Source of the DNA: Pleurotus ostreatus/Saccharomyces cerevisiae fusant
Taxonomy: Eukaryota > Opisthokonta
Length of the DNA: 64,000 nucleotides
Assembly (NCBI GenBank): GCA_024196135.1
Contig: JAMQCK010000010.1
Span: 62,001 to 126,000 of the forward strand
Direction: 5' to 3'
Both the position numbers and the translations under genes were made by a program. Every line of letters starts with the position of its first letter. The first letter of the stretch is position 1. Under the pieces are notes generated by a model. The model ran no database searches, was not told the DNA's origin, and saw nothing but the letters and a program-made list of their open reading frames with translations. Positions 42,840 through 54,512 of this stretch are shown here, one piece after another.

Positions 42840-44193
42840 ATGACGCAGTGGAACGATGCGACGAAGTACATGCGCATTGTGAGTCACAAGTCTTGTTGCT
42901 GATCTGCTATGTGCGCTTGACGCGCCGACTCTGCCAGGCTGCGGTGTGCTTCTTCGTGTATGACTGGGCCTTGACGCTGCCGGCGGAGATCAGACTATGT
43001 ACGTATATTCAATGAAACCTGCTGCATTCAAGTTCAATTATTCTATAGATCGGCGACAAGGCATTGCTCGTCCAAGCGTTGCATGTATTCTTCTCATTCT
43101 CGTTCGTGTAGGTGACTTGGCGAGCTGAGTTGTTCCGTCTACTGATGATCCGCGCAGTACCTCGGCGCAATCGCCCTCGTCTTCAACATGCTGGGTTTCT
43201 TTGCACACTTCTTCGACGACATTGACGGTGATATCTGCCGCGGGTACTACCGCGTCATGCCGATAACTCAATGCCTCGCTTCTTGGGCAAGTCACGTCGT
43301 CTTCGTCCTGCGAACATGCGCAATCCTCAACAACACCCGCGGATATGTCGTCTCACTAACCCTGCTTGCGGTCGTCGTCTGCGCTGCGGAGCTGTTCGCG
43401 CAGCTATGGTCCTTCAACCGTTTCACGGTCGGCACAACTGGAAACTGCCTCATCCAGTACTCCAAGGATCGTAACATCAGCTACGTGTATTATCTCGTGC
43501 GCGTCCCTCTTTTGTTGAGGGTCAGATTTGTGCTCACCCATGCATAGGCTTCGTGCCTCTTCGATATGGTCATCCTCGTACTCACATATCGCGGTCTCGC
43601 CCTTCGACACGCACAGGAGATGCGACATGAGGCCGCCCGTAGCTTCCACGCAGTCCTCTGGGGCTCCTCCATTCTCTACTTCATAGTCACAACCGTCTTC
43701 AACCTCCTCAACCTCGGCTTCTACGCCACCTACAACAACAGCAACGCAACGATCCTGGGTCCCATGGGCATCGCCATGACCAGCATGATGAGCGCGCGCG
43801 TCAGTGAGTAGGATCATTCACTACTTTCTTGTGCGTTGTCTGACTTGGCGCAGTCCTCAATCTGCATGACTACGCTGAAGCTCGGCGAGCGGAGTATGCG
43901 CTCAGCAGCCCACGCTCAGTGACATCGTGCCGATGGCGCTCTCTATCCCTTGGCGAGACGGGACAAAGCGGGATCTCTCCAATGAGCCCCGTGGTACGAC
44001 TTTCCTCCTTTACCTCATTATGCGCTCGCTAATCAGAAAATAGTTCGCCACGCCATACCGTTCGGTCCACGAGAAGCTCTCGCACCCGGAGATCCACACA
44101 ACTGACGACGAGGAACAAAGTCCCGGGATAGTCCTGCCTACGGTTAGCTCAAGGTATGGGCAGCCGAGATCATATCACAGTCGACACCTGTGA
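42840..44193 (+). CDS. DUF6533-family seven-helix membrane protein
   Basis: The start MTQWNDATKYMRI is spliced to AAVCFFVYDWALTLPAEIRL, the first helix and acidic loop of DUF6533, then GIARPSVACILLILVR and YLGAIALVFNMLGFFAHFFD. Further helices are YRVMPITQCLASWASHVVFV, VSLTLLAVVVCAAELFAQLW, LASCLFDMVILVLTYRGLAL, LWGSSILYFIVTTVFNLLNL and ILGPMGIAMTSMMSARVILN, seven or so in all. A Ser-rich cytoplasmic tail follows (ALSSPRSVTSCRWRSLSLGE). The gene has seven or more short introns, all consistent. It is more distant from the left-edge and 54-59 kb copies than those are from one another. Function is unknown; topology suggests a sensor or receptor (inference). Confidence 0.8.
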
Positions 44194-45091
44194 TCTCTTT
44201 GGACGGTGTACTACCTTCACGTCCGAGTACCGCGAGCCATACCTGCGCCACTGTCCCGTACCCTCTGTGTAGCAAGCTGAGCCACTCATTCAAATTGTAT
44301 CATTAGTTCTCCGCTTCGGCGGTCGCCTCCCTGCATTGACCACTCGCCCGAGATCACCTTGTTCTCTGCACTGAAGAGTCAAGCCACAATGACAGGTCTT
44401 CTGAGATTCCACAAGAACAGGAATCGTCGTCTCAAATCGCCTTCCAAGTGGCACTTCGAAGGCGGTGAGGTCCTTCAGACCGTCGAAGATCGAAGTTCAC
44501 GCTGAACCCACATGAGCGGTGGTATACCCACTGGGCATTATTCTTGCCTTCCAAGTAACTTGTGATCGTCCACGACATCAAGGTGAGAACGTCTATTTAG
44601 GCGCAATACAGGATCCGGATTCCACTGGCGCGTCTATCCTGCCAGATAGACGCGAGCACGCGTAGCAGCAAGAATTTCCAGGTGGACCCACCAGCGGTGG
44701 CCATACAAGACGTTCCTGGACGCACGCTCAAAGCGCGTTTCTTTCCGTGCTCATCGCGGCCTTGGCCACGAACCTGGCTATCGGGATTATCATCGGGGTA
44801 AGTGTACTTCGACACATCAAGTTCTGCGTCAGAGAAGGGGAGACGGGTGCACGATAGCAGCACCATGGTTTTCCTGAACATCATCTTTTCTACTGAGAAA
44901 AGCGGCTTGGGACGATACACCGACGATTTGGCGCCACAGGCCACAACGCACAGTCGCCTCGACGATACCGAGATAGCATTTGACTGAACTCTCAGAATTT
45001 ATCGTGCATACAGTCCGCGCATGCGACAGCCCGGCAGCTTTCACATCGCTGCAGGCGTTGTCAGCCATACGCTAAGTGGAAGAAGCGGCTG
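44194..45091. other. Intergenic between convergent genes
   Basis: This holds the 3' regions of the DUF6533 gene and the RBR ligase gene. A hydrophobic frame near 44725-44800 (FLSVLIAALATNLAIGIIIG) has no start, intron or homologue that I can support. Confidence 0.4.
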
Positions 45092-48000
45092 CTAACTCAC
45101 ATAAACAGTATCCTCTAACAATCTCCGGCAACCCAAGCACTGGCCCGGTCCAAAGCCATACGCCCAGAGGTCATGTGGACACTTGTCCCATTTCTTCAGC
45201 GCACGCTTGAACTCGGTGGAGTGGATATACAATGACTCTGAGGCAGGTACACGAGAGACCATCGTCGAGAGATCGAGCGGGTCAGATTCCCGACGACTAG
45301 GATGCGAGTGCCTCCCAGTACGCGCCTGGACTGGCGGGCCCTCGGGAGGTAGCGCACATTCCATCACTTGCCGAGACGAGGTGCATGCGTAGACTGGCGC
45401 CGCTTCCGGTGGAGGCGGTGGAATTGGAGGATGCAACTCCGACACTGGGGCGAAGCGGTGCGATGGCTGAGGTGATGGTGGATGTAATGTGGACACGGGG
45501 GCAAAGCGAGAGTAAATTTGGTGCAGAGGCACGTCCTCTGTTCGAGGGCTTGCGGTATGACCGGACCGCGGGTGGTGAGAAGACGACGGGTGGACGTGAT
45601 GATCTGTCCGTGGGGACACAGTAGAGCGGGGCGAGTGTATTGGCGGCGGTGTTGCGTATTGGACACTACGAGAAGAGGATGTCCGAGTCGCGGACCGGTG
45701 AGATTCGGTATGGGATGGTGGCCTTGGCTTGTGATCATCTAGGTGCGAAGGTCGTACCGTGCCAGCCGCCGATGACCGTTCGATCCGGGCGTCGGAGGAC
45801 TGTCGAGATAGCACGGGTTTAGCTTCGGGTGGCACGGGACCCTTGGTAGGAAGTAGAGCATGCTGCATCGTAGTCTGTGCGTAGACAACGGGAGGTGGTC
45901 GCTGGTAAACCCTCAGTTTGTCGCGCTCCTTTGGAAGCATCAGCGGAGGCCGGTCCTTCGGCGGTGATACATGCTGAAGTGTGCGTCGCGCGCCAGCGGT
46001 TTTGCGCATGAGCCGTGACGCATACGCTAACGGATCGACTGGCGCCCGAAGTCGTGCGTGCAATCTATATACGGGCTTAGGCGGCGGGTCCCATTGATAT
46101 CGTGTACTTGGTGATTGAGGTGAGGGCACGTTAGGTGCTGGTGATCGTGTTCGCGATGGTCTAGGTGCAGCCTCAGCCAAGGGCTCCGTCGCGCGTCGTT
46201 TGCCCTTGACGTCAATGGAGGAAGCAGGTGCAGTGGCATCGCCCATCCACTCAGCGGGAAAAGAGCCATACTGTGCCGCTTCAAAAGTCATGTAGGTGAC
46301 CGTGCGACCCTTGCCGTGCTTGCTTTCTCGGTGAGCTCTGACTTCCTCCCGTCCGCGACGCGTGGGCTCTTCCGCGCGTCCCTCCTTGGGCGAAGAGGCC
46401 GGCGGGTCGACAGCCCTCGCCTCTTCGACAGGCTCGGCCTCGTCCTCCACCTGCTGCTGGCTGATCGACGCGCTCGCCGCTGCATGCACACGCTCCCAAT
46501 GTTCTCTGGTCTCGCGCCGTGCGCGCGTTTCCCGCTGCAAGCTCTCCGAGCGGCGAAGAGTCTGCCTTGAGGATGAGCTGGCGAGAGGAGGTTGCGTCGC
46601 ATGGCGCGCAAGCGAAGAAGGGCTCTCATGAGGATCCACAGCAGACGCGGTAGACGATGCTCTGCCGTGAGTCGGGATCGGTGCGACAACAGGCGGCTTA
46701 GCATCGCGATGTGAGGAAGACCTTGGGCGTGACGAGGACGCCGAGGGTCCAGTGGTGGGAGGATTTGTCTTCGATGTTGAGGGCTCTGATCCTCTGTGGG
46801 ATGAGCGAAAGTCCTCGGCATGTCGAGAGGTATGTTGCGCCTTAGGTGTCGAAGGATCGGCAGTTGCACGCGATGTACTATCCTTGCGAGCCCGCGAAGA
46901 TGCCTTCTTCGTCGACTGTGAGGACCCGCTCTTCGATGACCGAGAGGAAGAGGTGCGCTTCTCTATAGGTGGTGCAGCGTATACCCTGACAGCCGATGTA
47001 GATGCAGCAGGTGCGCGAAGGTCATCCGAATGCACCGGCGGCGTATAGAACACTTCGGATGCGGTAGGAGGCTTCTCCCGCGGCAGCTCTGGCGGCGCAG
47101 GGCTTGGAGAAGGCGGTACCGGCGCCTGCGAGAGCCTACGATTCCGCGAAGATCCAGGTTGCGGCAGGATATCCTTCAATACCTGGCGCATATGAGCTTC
47201 TTGCGCGGGATCCAGTTGCTCCTCGTCGGTATCGTCGTTCGGAGGTATGTCAGGACCTGCGACATTTGTATCCGCCTCTACGACCTCCAGCGCAGCGTCA
47301 GCCCCATTATCGACTTCCTGCGCCTCTGGAGGAACGAAATGGTATACGCGGGTCGCGCGCGAGCCGCTGCGACTGGCGTGATGGGAGGATCGGTGTCCAT
47401 GCGAGTGAGAGCGGTGTCTACGCGTGGGTTGAGAAGCAGCATCTTCTGCACGTAGCGGCTCCTCTGAAGCTAAGCCCGAGATAGGGAGCTCCTGTGATGC
47501 AGGTGCAGGGACCAGTATCGGTTCCTCATTCCTCGACTGCCGCAAGCTTGGCGCATGACTTTCTGCTGCGGTCGTTTCCTCTACCGGTGCTGAATCCCCG
47601 GGCTTCGGGGCTGAAATAGCGGGCTCGACGGGGATTCGCCTCATTGAGCCTTTGGATTTTCGTCGAGATACCTTGGCAGATGCAGCCTGTAGCTCCTCTA
47701 CGGGAGGTACGCGAGTGCCCTCCGACTCCTGCAGTATGATCTCCACCTCAGGCGCAGCTACTTCTGTTACCGGGGCAGCGACAAGAGGCTCGGCAGGCGG
47801 CTCGGGAATAGACGGTGCGACTGCAGGAGCAACTTCCAGGGGAGGAGGGGCAGCTACTTCTGGTGGAGGAGCAGGTTCTGAAGCAGGAGCAGGAACAGGC
47901 TTGACATCGGCAACCGCGTTCTCTTCTGGCAGAGCCGCATCCATGGTACGGCGAGTTCGCAAACTTGGACGCATGAAGACAGCACCACCTTCCCCTGGTG

Positions 48001-49806
48001 GGGGACCGACCAAAGCCTGCATCAATGGCCCTGGAGCAGCTGGTGGTTGTACCGGGACTTCCTCGACAAACGGAGCGGGAGGTGGGAGAGCATCTGCGTC
48101 CGGACCAGGCGCATCCTCGGGAGGGGGTGGATGCGCAGCCGCTTGCGGTGCTTCTGGGTCGGGCGCGACGTCTACAACTTCCTGAGCATGCTCATTTGCC
48201 ACGTCTTCCTCGTCCTCATCAGCCGCTGCCTGCTCGCGCGCCTCCCGCTCCCTCCTTTCTCTTCTTCTTCGCCTCCTCCGCTCATGCCTCTCCTCTCTCA
48301 CCTCCAGCAGCCGATCCTCGTCCCACCACGGGCACCCGCACGTCTTCCACCGCCGGCTGCACACATAGCAGAACTCCGCGCCACAGCGGCACGTCATATG
48401 GTTGCACCCAATCACCAATTCGACGAACGCCTCGCAGTCCGGGCAGCGCGCCCACTCTTCCTGCGCTGCAACCGCCGCGATCTGGTTCTCGTCCTCGGCG
48501 GGGCTGCAGCGGTGTCGCTCGTGAGGATCCACCTTGTGCGCGCAGCGGCTGCATGTTTTCGCGCCGCACCCAGGGCAGAGAATCGCTTTCGCAAAGAACC
48601 AGCCGGTGTATCGTGCGCCAAGGAAGGCACTGCAAGTGGGGGCGGCGCAGTACAAGCGCTTCGGGGTGGCGAACTCGGCGGCGCGAGCAGAGAATGTGGC
48701 GAGGGTGGTGGTGGGGATACGGCCGCGGACGAGGTCGGTGGGGATGGTTGTCTTGCAGCAACGCGGGGGGAAGAGGGCTTCGTCGCGAGCGGCGTTCATG
48801 AAGACTGTATTCATGCAATGCACATCGTAGGTGTGGCCGCAGGGTGCACGGATGAGCTCGCCTGGAGCGATTACATCTTGGCAGACAACGCATTCGGGAG
48901 GAATGTCGGGACTGAGTACAAAGGTTAGAGAAGTATGACGGTCGAGAGGAGTTGAGATACGCACTCGCCGTGGTCTGTAGGCGGTGTCCCATTCCCGAGC
49001 ATCCACTGTCGGGCTGCACTGAGAAGCCATCCTGGGTTCCATACCCTGTGTACAAGTCAGCCTGCATTCCTGCGGGACGGAATGTAGTCGTACTGATCGT
49101 CGTGTTCGTGGTCATGGTCATGATCGTGGTGGTCTGCACCTCCTGCTGGGGCGTTTTGCTGCTCCTGAGGATGTGCTCCGTTACCTAGAGGAGCCCCTTC
49201 GTCGTGCCTTGGTCTGTCTTCATGCGGTTGGTCTTGCGCGCCACCGCCGAGAGGAAGCGGAAGTGCCCACGCTCCAGGGATGCGACGTATCAGACTGAAT
49301 CGTCTCTGTCAGCGCAACGTAATGAGGGCGATGTAGAGGACACACCTTGCAAGGGTGGGCTCCGGCCCCTCCGCGCGAGGTTGAGTAGGCTCGTCCCGCC
49401 GTTCCTGACCTCCTTCTCCCTGCCGCCGATCCTCATTCCCCCTCGCGCCGTTGTCATCTTGCACATGCGCCGCTACCTCGCGGTCCTCGACCATCTCCAG
49501 GGCACGCCTCAGCTCGTCGCCAAACAGATCGAGCGCAAGCAGTGCATCTTCTCCTGCTCCCGCCTCGCGCAGGGCCTCGATATCGGCGAGGTGCATTCGA
49601 GCGACAGCCGCGAGAAGCTCATTCGGGTCTTCTCCCTCTTCTGGCTGCGGGACTAGGAGAGGTCCGCCGAAGGGGAGGGCAGCGAAGTCATTGTGGTTCG
49701 TATTCCGGTTAGCGTTCGTGTTATGGTCGTGGCGTTCATGATCGTTGGGAGCAGCACGGCGCCGGTCGTCGTTCAGTGCATCCCAGATAGCATCCTCGGG
49801 GTCCAT
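45092..49806 (-). CDS. RBR-type E3 ubiquitin ligase with very long disordered tail
   Basis: RBR ligases pass ubiquitin from an E2 to a cysteine in their RING2 domain and then to substrate. The start MDPEDAIWDALNDDRRRAAP and NELLAAVARMHLADIEALRE are a typical N-terminus. A His/Asp-rich exon (DHHDHDHDHEHDDQ) is spliced by a 48-nt intron to VWNPGWLLSAARQWMLGNGT, and another intron leads to PDIPPECVVCQDVI. RING1 follows (CVVCQD...CGHTYDVHC...PPRCC), then IBR (LYCAAPTCSAFL...CPGCGAKTCSRCAHK) and RING2 (RCPDCEAFVELVIGCNHMTC), where the Cys before NH is the expected catalytic residue. After this comes about 1,000 residues of low-complexity Pro/Ser/Arg/Glu-rich sequence in one exon, ending with a Cys cluster, CPHDLWAYGFGPGQCLGCRR. 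No break was seen. A C-terminal extension past the stop at 45092 is possible but unproven. Confidence 0.85.
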
Positions 49807-50085
49807 ATACGGTGCCCGTGGTGGGTGTAGGAGACAAGAGCAGTCAGCAAAGTCTGCCTCGAGGCCGGAGCATGAAGATCATCGTCACATCCGATAGCAT
49901 GACATCTAGACATACAGTTTCCAGCTCTTCAGTAGTTCAGCGAATATATATACAGATCCTCCGTACAATAGATAGACGATGCGCGACATAGCAAGACAGA
50001 TACGAGTCGTAAAGTAGTACAAGACATGCAGTGGAGCCGACGCTGCACTGGACACCACTCCCTCCCCTGGTATTCCCTCACAGGT

Positions 50086-51348
50086 TTAGACGTTGCTGTC
50101 AGACGCATCACGCGAGCGCGCCTCTTGGAAGGTCTGCGAGGTGATGAGGATGCTGTCCCCGCCGTGCTCCGTGTTGCGGCTCTTCTCCGCGGGCTTCTCC
50201 ACCGGCGGACGCGCCGCCCCAGGCCCGCCCGACATGTTGAAAGTGACCGAGCGCGTCCCTGGCGGGGCCACGCCCTTGCCCCCAGCAGCGGCCGGCAGGT
50301 GCCTCTGCACTGGCGGCTTGTCCATCAGCACGAGCACGATGATGAACGTTGAGTAGAGCCCGGTCAAGCTGATCGACACCGCGAGCCAGATGGACGTGAA
50401 GATGCCCGCGTCGATGACAGCGGCGACAAGCGTGACGAGCGAGATGCCGCAGTACACGAGCCCGCTCTCGATGCCGAACAGCGCGATCGTCTCGCAGCGC
50501 ATGTACAGCGACTTCGCCTGCAGCTTCTCGTGTACGGAGCCCCATGACTCCTTGAGCTTGCGGAGGACGAAGACGGTGGCAGCGACGTTGGTGACGAGGA
50601 GCGGGACGGTCATCATGAGGGAGACGGCGCCGGTGCGATCGGCGGCGCGCACGGCGTCCACGGTGACGAGCGTGCCGTCGGCGATGACCCCCGCAGCGGT
50701 GACCGCCAGGCAGCACATCAGCACATTCTGGATCTGCTTGTGCCCCGGCCAGAGCACCCAGGCGCGCCACACGAGAATGGCGTCGGAGAGGAAGAACTGG
50801 GGGGAATGTCAGCCTCCGAGTTGAGCGGGCGCGGGGATCGCGGGCAAGTAACGCACGTTCAGGCGGAAGAGCCAGTTGTCCGCGACGACCGTACGCTTGA
50901 TCATCCCGTCCAGGTTAGGTGGGTCGTAGCTAGAGAGCACTCATGAGCCTATGTAGACGCAGGCATATCGCGGGGACGTACCCAAGTAACTCCATACTCG
51001 CCACCGCCGTTTTCATGTCTAGTACCATGACGCCCGTGGCTGCAGTGAACAGCGCCAGTGTTGCACACAGCATAGCAGCATACTTCATAGTCTTGAAGCC
51101 TCTTGGACTGTAAATTCGGTCAGTGAGACGCATAGCGGATCGGGGGAGGGAAACGCACATCAAGAGGTACGCGGCGATGATGAAGAGCGTTGCGTGGATG
51201 CCTGAGCGGTATCAGCTACGCAGATCGTATACACACAGCAAATATGCGCACCATAGAAGACAAACTCGCAGCCGATCTGGATAATGGTGTTCTGCAGGTA
51301 CTCGACATCCTCGTCAGAGAGCGGTCCAGAAGGCTGCTCGTCGGCCAT
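50086..51348 (-). CDS. Seven-helix membrane protein, unknown family
   Basis: The start MADEQPSGPLSDEDVEYLQN precedes the first helix, which is split by introns (IIQIGCEFVFYG, then IHATLFIIAAYLL). Further helices are KYAAMLCATLALFTAATGVM, FFLSDAILVWRAWVLWPG, VLMCCLAVTAAGVIADGTLV, AVSLMMTVPLLVTNVAATVF, IESGLVYCGISLVTLVAAVI and FTSIWLAVSISLTGLYSTFI. The tail is Pro/Gly-rich and polar. The segment with R-x-W-x-LW after the third helix is common in polypore seven-helix proteins. It lacks the DUF6533 start (YYDYxLT), so it is a separate family. An in-frame upstream ATG (51396) would add 16 residues. Confidence 0.75.
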
Positions 51349-52096
51349 GCTGACACCGGGGGGAAAAGACGAAGAGAAGCGTAAAGAGGACTGCAAGCAC
51401 GCAAAAGCGAGAGGGAGTGGACCTCGCTCGCTCTGGTCGTCGTGGGGAGAGGGAGGAGAGGCGCGGTATTTAGTCCGGCGCGTGGGGGTTTTGTATCACC
51501 GGGTTTGATGTGGAGATGCTGTGATCCCCCCTTCCGCCCTCCATCTTCCTCTCCCGTGCCTCATCAGTCCAAAATCAGGGTGCTTGATGCTGTGGCAGGC
51601 TCAACATAGAAAATAGCGAAAACGGACGTGAACGCGAGGGACGAGGAGGAGAAGGTCCGGCACACTCGGACCGTGAGCGCGGCAAACCAAATGGAGTAAA
51701 TCACGAGAGGTTGTTCCCTAATTATCCTGCAGAATTTTTCTCAACTTTTCCTCGTCACTTCTCCAGCAGGCTGCCGATTTCATCCTACGAGCTCATTTCT
51801 CCTGCTTATCGCGAAGAGACCACGTTCGGGAGATGCGCGCACCGCTCTGAATCCTCATCACTGCCTTGGCCCCTGTAACACTTGAGCGCCGAAGATAGCG
51901 GTGACTCACCGGCGCCTAACGTCGTCCACCTGTACGTCCCATCAGCCGACGATTCAGCCCACTCTACATACCATCTCGCTTCCCGAGTTCTAAGGTCTCA
52001 GCGATCCGGTGGGGAGTGTTATTAGTACAGTGTAGAGCAACAGCAGCGAATACAAGGAGGGTATGCTACAACGACAGGCAGCGGCGCACGACAGAG
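51349..52096. other. Intergenic, no gene seen
   Basis: This lies between the CSN5 stop codon and the start of the seven-helix gene. No exon or repeat was recognised. Confidence 0.5.
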
Positions 52097-53529
52097 TCAG
52101 GCATCGACATTCATGCTCGTGTCGACGACGCTCGCTAGTGGCGCCGCTGTCGGCGCGTTCTCTGTCCCGGGCCGTGGGCGCATCGAGAATACGACGTCCT
52201 TGATGATCTGCGAGATGAGGCCGTGTTGGGCCTCGACGGCGATCTTCGTGCTGTCCTTCACGCTCTTCGCCAGCTGGTTGTCCTCCCGCTTCTTTTCTTC
52301 CTTCTCCTTTCCCTGCGCGCGGGGTGATGAGTATGCATACGAGCACTGAACGCGGTTGAGCCACCATACCTTGTGATCCGCGCCCTTGATGACTGGGGCC
52401 ATGGCGCGGGTCCCCGCGACTGCCGTCTGCGCCTTCGACAACTTCTGGTGCAGATCCGCGAGTTGGGAGACAGCGTATGCTTTGTTCTGCGCGAGCGTCA
52501 GTCAGCACCGGTCACCCTATTTCGTGCGACCGTACGCACCGATATCAAGGGACTCTGACTGAGCGTGTTCACCCAGTACTTATTCCAGAGCAGACCGAGC
52601 AGCTCATCGTCGAGACTGCTCTTGAAGATCTCGACGTCGATCTGGTAGTACTGGTTCGCGTACGCGCCAAAGTCCTCGATCTTGTTCAAGGGGATGGACT
52701 GGTACTCGGACGCGGCAGCGTTTGGTGGCGTGTAGTTCTCTGGGTACGTCCGGAAGGCGCCAATGTCAACCTTCCCGGCGGAGATGGTACGGTTGGGGTC
52801 AATCTGGGTGGACGGGATGAGCGGCTGGACAGGATAGCCATAACAGCTGATGAGGGGTAACGCACCACGACGGCGACAAAGGGGTCCTGGAACTTCTGGT
52901 TGTTCATCTGCGTGTTCACGTCGATGCCAGACAGCCAGCAGCCGTACCCCGGATGCGAGTGGTACCAGCCGATCGCGTTCTCTTGTCTTTGAGCCTACGC
53001 CATATGTCAGTGATCATATCATTGAGGACTGGTCCGCCACGCACCTTCTCGCTGCCCTGGATGTACTCGACCATGTACTCGTTCGCCTCGTTCGCAGCGT
53101 TTACACGCGTTTCTGTCCCTTGTACGGGTAGCGCAAACGAGTCCATGATCACCAGCGTCGTGCCCATGACCTTGCCCTGCATCAAGCCCATGATCTCGTG
53201 CGGGACGCCTGATCGTGCGTGGATGACCTGCGCGCGCCTCGGTTAGCGCTCCCCGTCCGTTCTCCATTTGAGCGCACAACGCACCATCTTGATCAGCGCC
53301 ACAGCAGAGATCTTGCATAACTTGAAGTAGTGCGGGCTGCAAGAACATCGGTCATGAGCGCGATCCTTCTCCATATTCAGGCGCGCGACGCGTACTCTTT
53401 CGACCATGGCGCTTCGCGGTTGATCTTGCGGTTCTCGTCGGCGTCGAACTTCCAAATCGCGTCTTGTGGAGGGACACTGAGAACATCGTTCTCAATGGAG
53501 AACGTCTGGAATGCCGTGCTCGACGACAT
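52097..53529 (-). CDS. CSN5: COP9 signalosome subunit 5 (JAMM deneddylase)
   Basis: CSN5 is the zinc metalloprotease of the COP9 signalosome and removes NEDD8 from cullins. The start [20 protein letters not shown] and [20 protein letters not shown] are typical. Then come [36 protein letters not shown] (the MPN Glu) and the JAMM motif [14 protein letters not shown] with both His and the Asp ligand. [38 protein letters not shown] and [20 protein letters not shown] follow, and the last exons have [20 protein letters not shown] and an end in MNVDA. All catalytic residues are present. The intron after PWSKD is about 60 nt, and the other introns are short and in frame. With CSN3 in the same window, two subunits of one complex are close neighbours. 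Confidence 0.95.
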
Positions 53530-53849
53530 GGTCGTCTTGGTTCAGGTCAAAGGATGAATGTGGCGCTCATTGCATATGTGGCTGTGCCGAGCCATTGTAT
53601 TCCGGAAATGGCAAGCATTGTTTTCTGTGAATTCCTATTGACAATTTCCTTGTCGTGTGCGCTGAGTGAAGAGCTCATTCATGGATACATGGGTCACTCT
53701 TTCGGTTTGAATAATGATGGTATTTCACATCAATAGCTCTGCAAGTTCGTGGCTATCTAGAGAACTGCGTAGGACCCTGCAAGGTGGCTCACTATGTTCG
53801 CCTTACACCTGAGCTCGAACGACGATGCACTCCACTGGAAATATCCCGC
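53530..53849. other. Intergenic: CSN5 promoter
   Basis: No TATA box or exon is evident between CSN5 and the DUF2945 pseudogene. Confidence 0.45.
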
Positions 53850-54150
53850 TCACTTCGTGGGATCCTCCCCATGCACCACTGTACCCGGATTATGCGAGAC
53901 CTTGCGGCCTGAAAGCACGTTAGCCTGTCAGACGCAGACGCAAAGCGGGCGCCAATAGTTGGTAATCACCATGCTGATCCTCGTACAGCACCTTCGGTGG
54001 GTTCTTTGCGCCAGCTTCCTTCGCCTCCTCTTACGTCGCCACGATGTCGGTGACCTCTCCGTATTGGCGTCCGCCGCGCGCCTTGGAGACGACAGTATCG
54101 CCAACGTGGATAGACTCGCCGTGTTTGTCTTTTACGTGCGAGGACGACAT
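53850..54150 (-). pseudogene. DUF2945 (Tudor-like) gene with one nonsense codon
   Basis: The start MSSSHVKDKHGESIHVGDTV and VVSKARGGRQYGEVTDIVAT match the short DUF2945 'hypervirulence-associated Tudor' family. The next codon is TAA, but the frame continues perfectly: EEAKEAGAKNPPKVLYEDQH, then an intron of about 60 nt, then GRKVSHNPGTVVHGEDPTK and a normal stop at 53850-53852. No splice pair of reasonable length removes the TAA. Full-length relatives are small single-domain proteins of about this size. The gene is therefore either a very recent pseudogene, subject to readthrough, or affected by a sequence error. The name of the domain reflects one fungal pathogen study; no toxin role is implied here. 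Confidence 0.75.
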
Positions 54151-54512
54151 GGTGATAGTTTGTATCGTGCGGTGAGTGAAAGAGCGTCGCAAGGTCGTCT
54201 GCCCTTTATGAAGTCGAGCAGGTGGGGTATCGACACCAACGTCATGCAATTGTCATCCGTGGTCTCATGGCGCTCGTCGTCAAGCTGAGGTAGCAGACCG
54301 GATCGACTGGAATGGCGGAGAGAAAAGACATGATCCTCAGCATAGAGAAAGACCCCAGGAACGGATAAGTACATACAGCCGGCGCTTCCAAGTCCCATAG
54401 AATACAGATAAATAGAGCAAAACAACGCCTCCAGACTCCTGCGAGTTTCTTTTCTTCTGAGACCCGCTATTCTAGGATTGGTGGCGGGCGAAGGGTATCT
54501 CCTTTGAAACTG
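54151..54512. other. Intergenic, no gene seen
   Basis: This should hold the promoter of the DUF2945 gene and the 3' untranslated region of the DUF6533 gene. Confidence 0.45.

Noticed and set aside
44725..44810. Hydrophobic peptide FLSVLIAALATNLAIGIIIG as a small membrane protein
   Set aside because: No start codon in a sensible place, no family resemblance and no supporting exons.
47652..48801. Gly/Ser-rich and Arg-rich plus-strand frames over the RBR ligase
   Set aside because: They mirror the low-complexity tail and RING exons of the minus-strand ligase and have no start context, introns or domain.
45092..49042. RBR ligase beginning at the Met at 49042
   Set aside because: That start reads through an intron before PPECVVC; the spliced model from 49806 supplies a normal N-terminus in frame.
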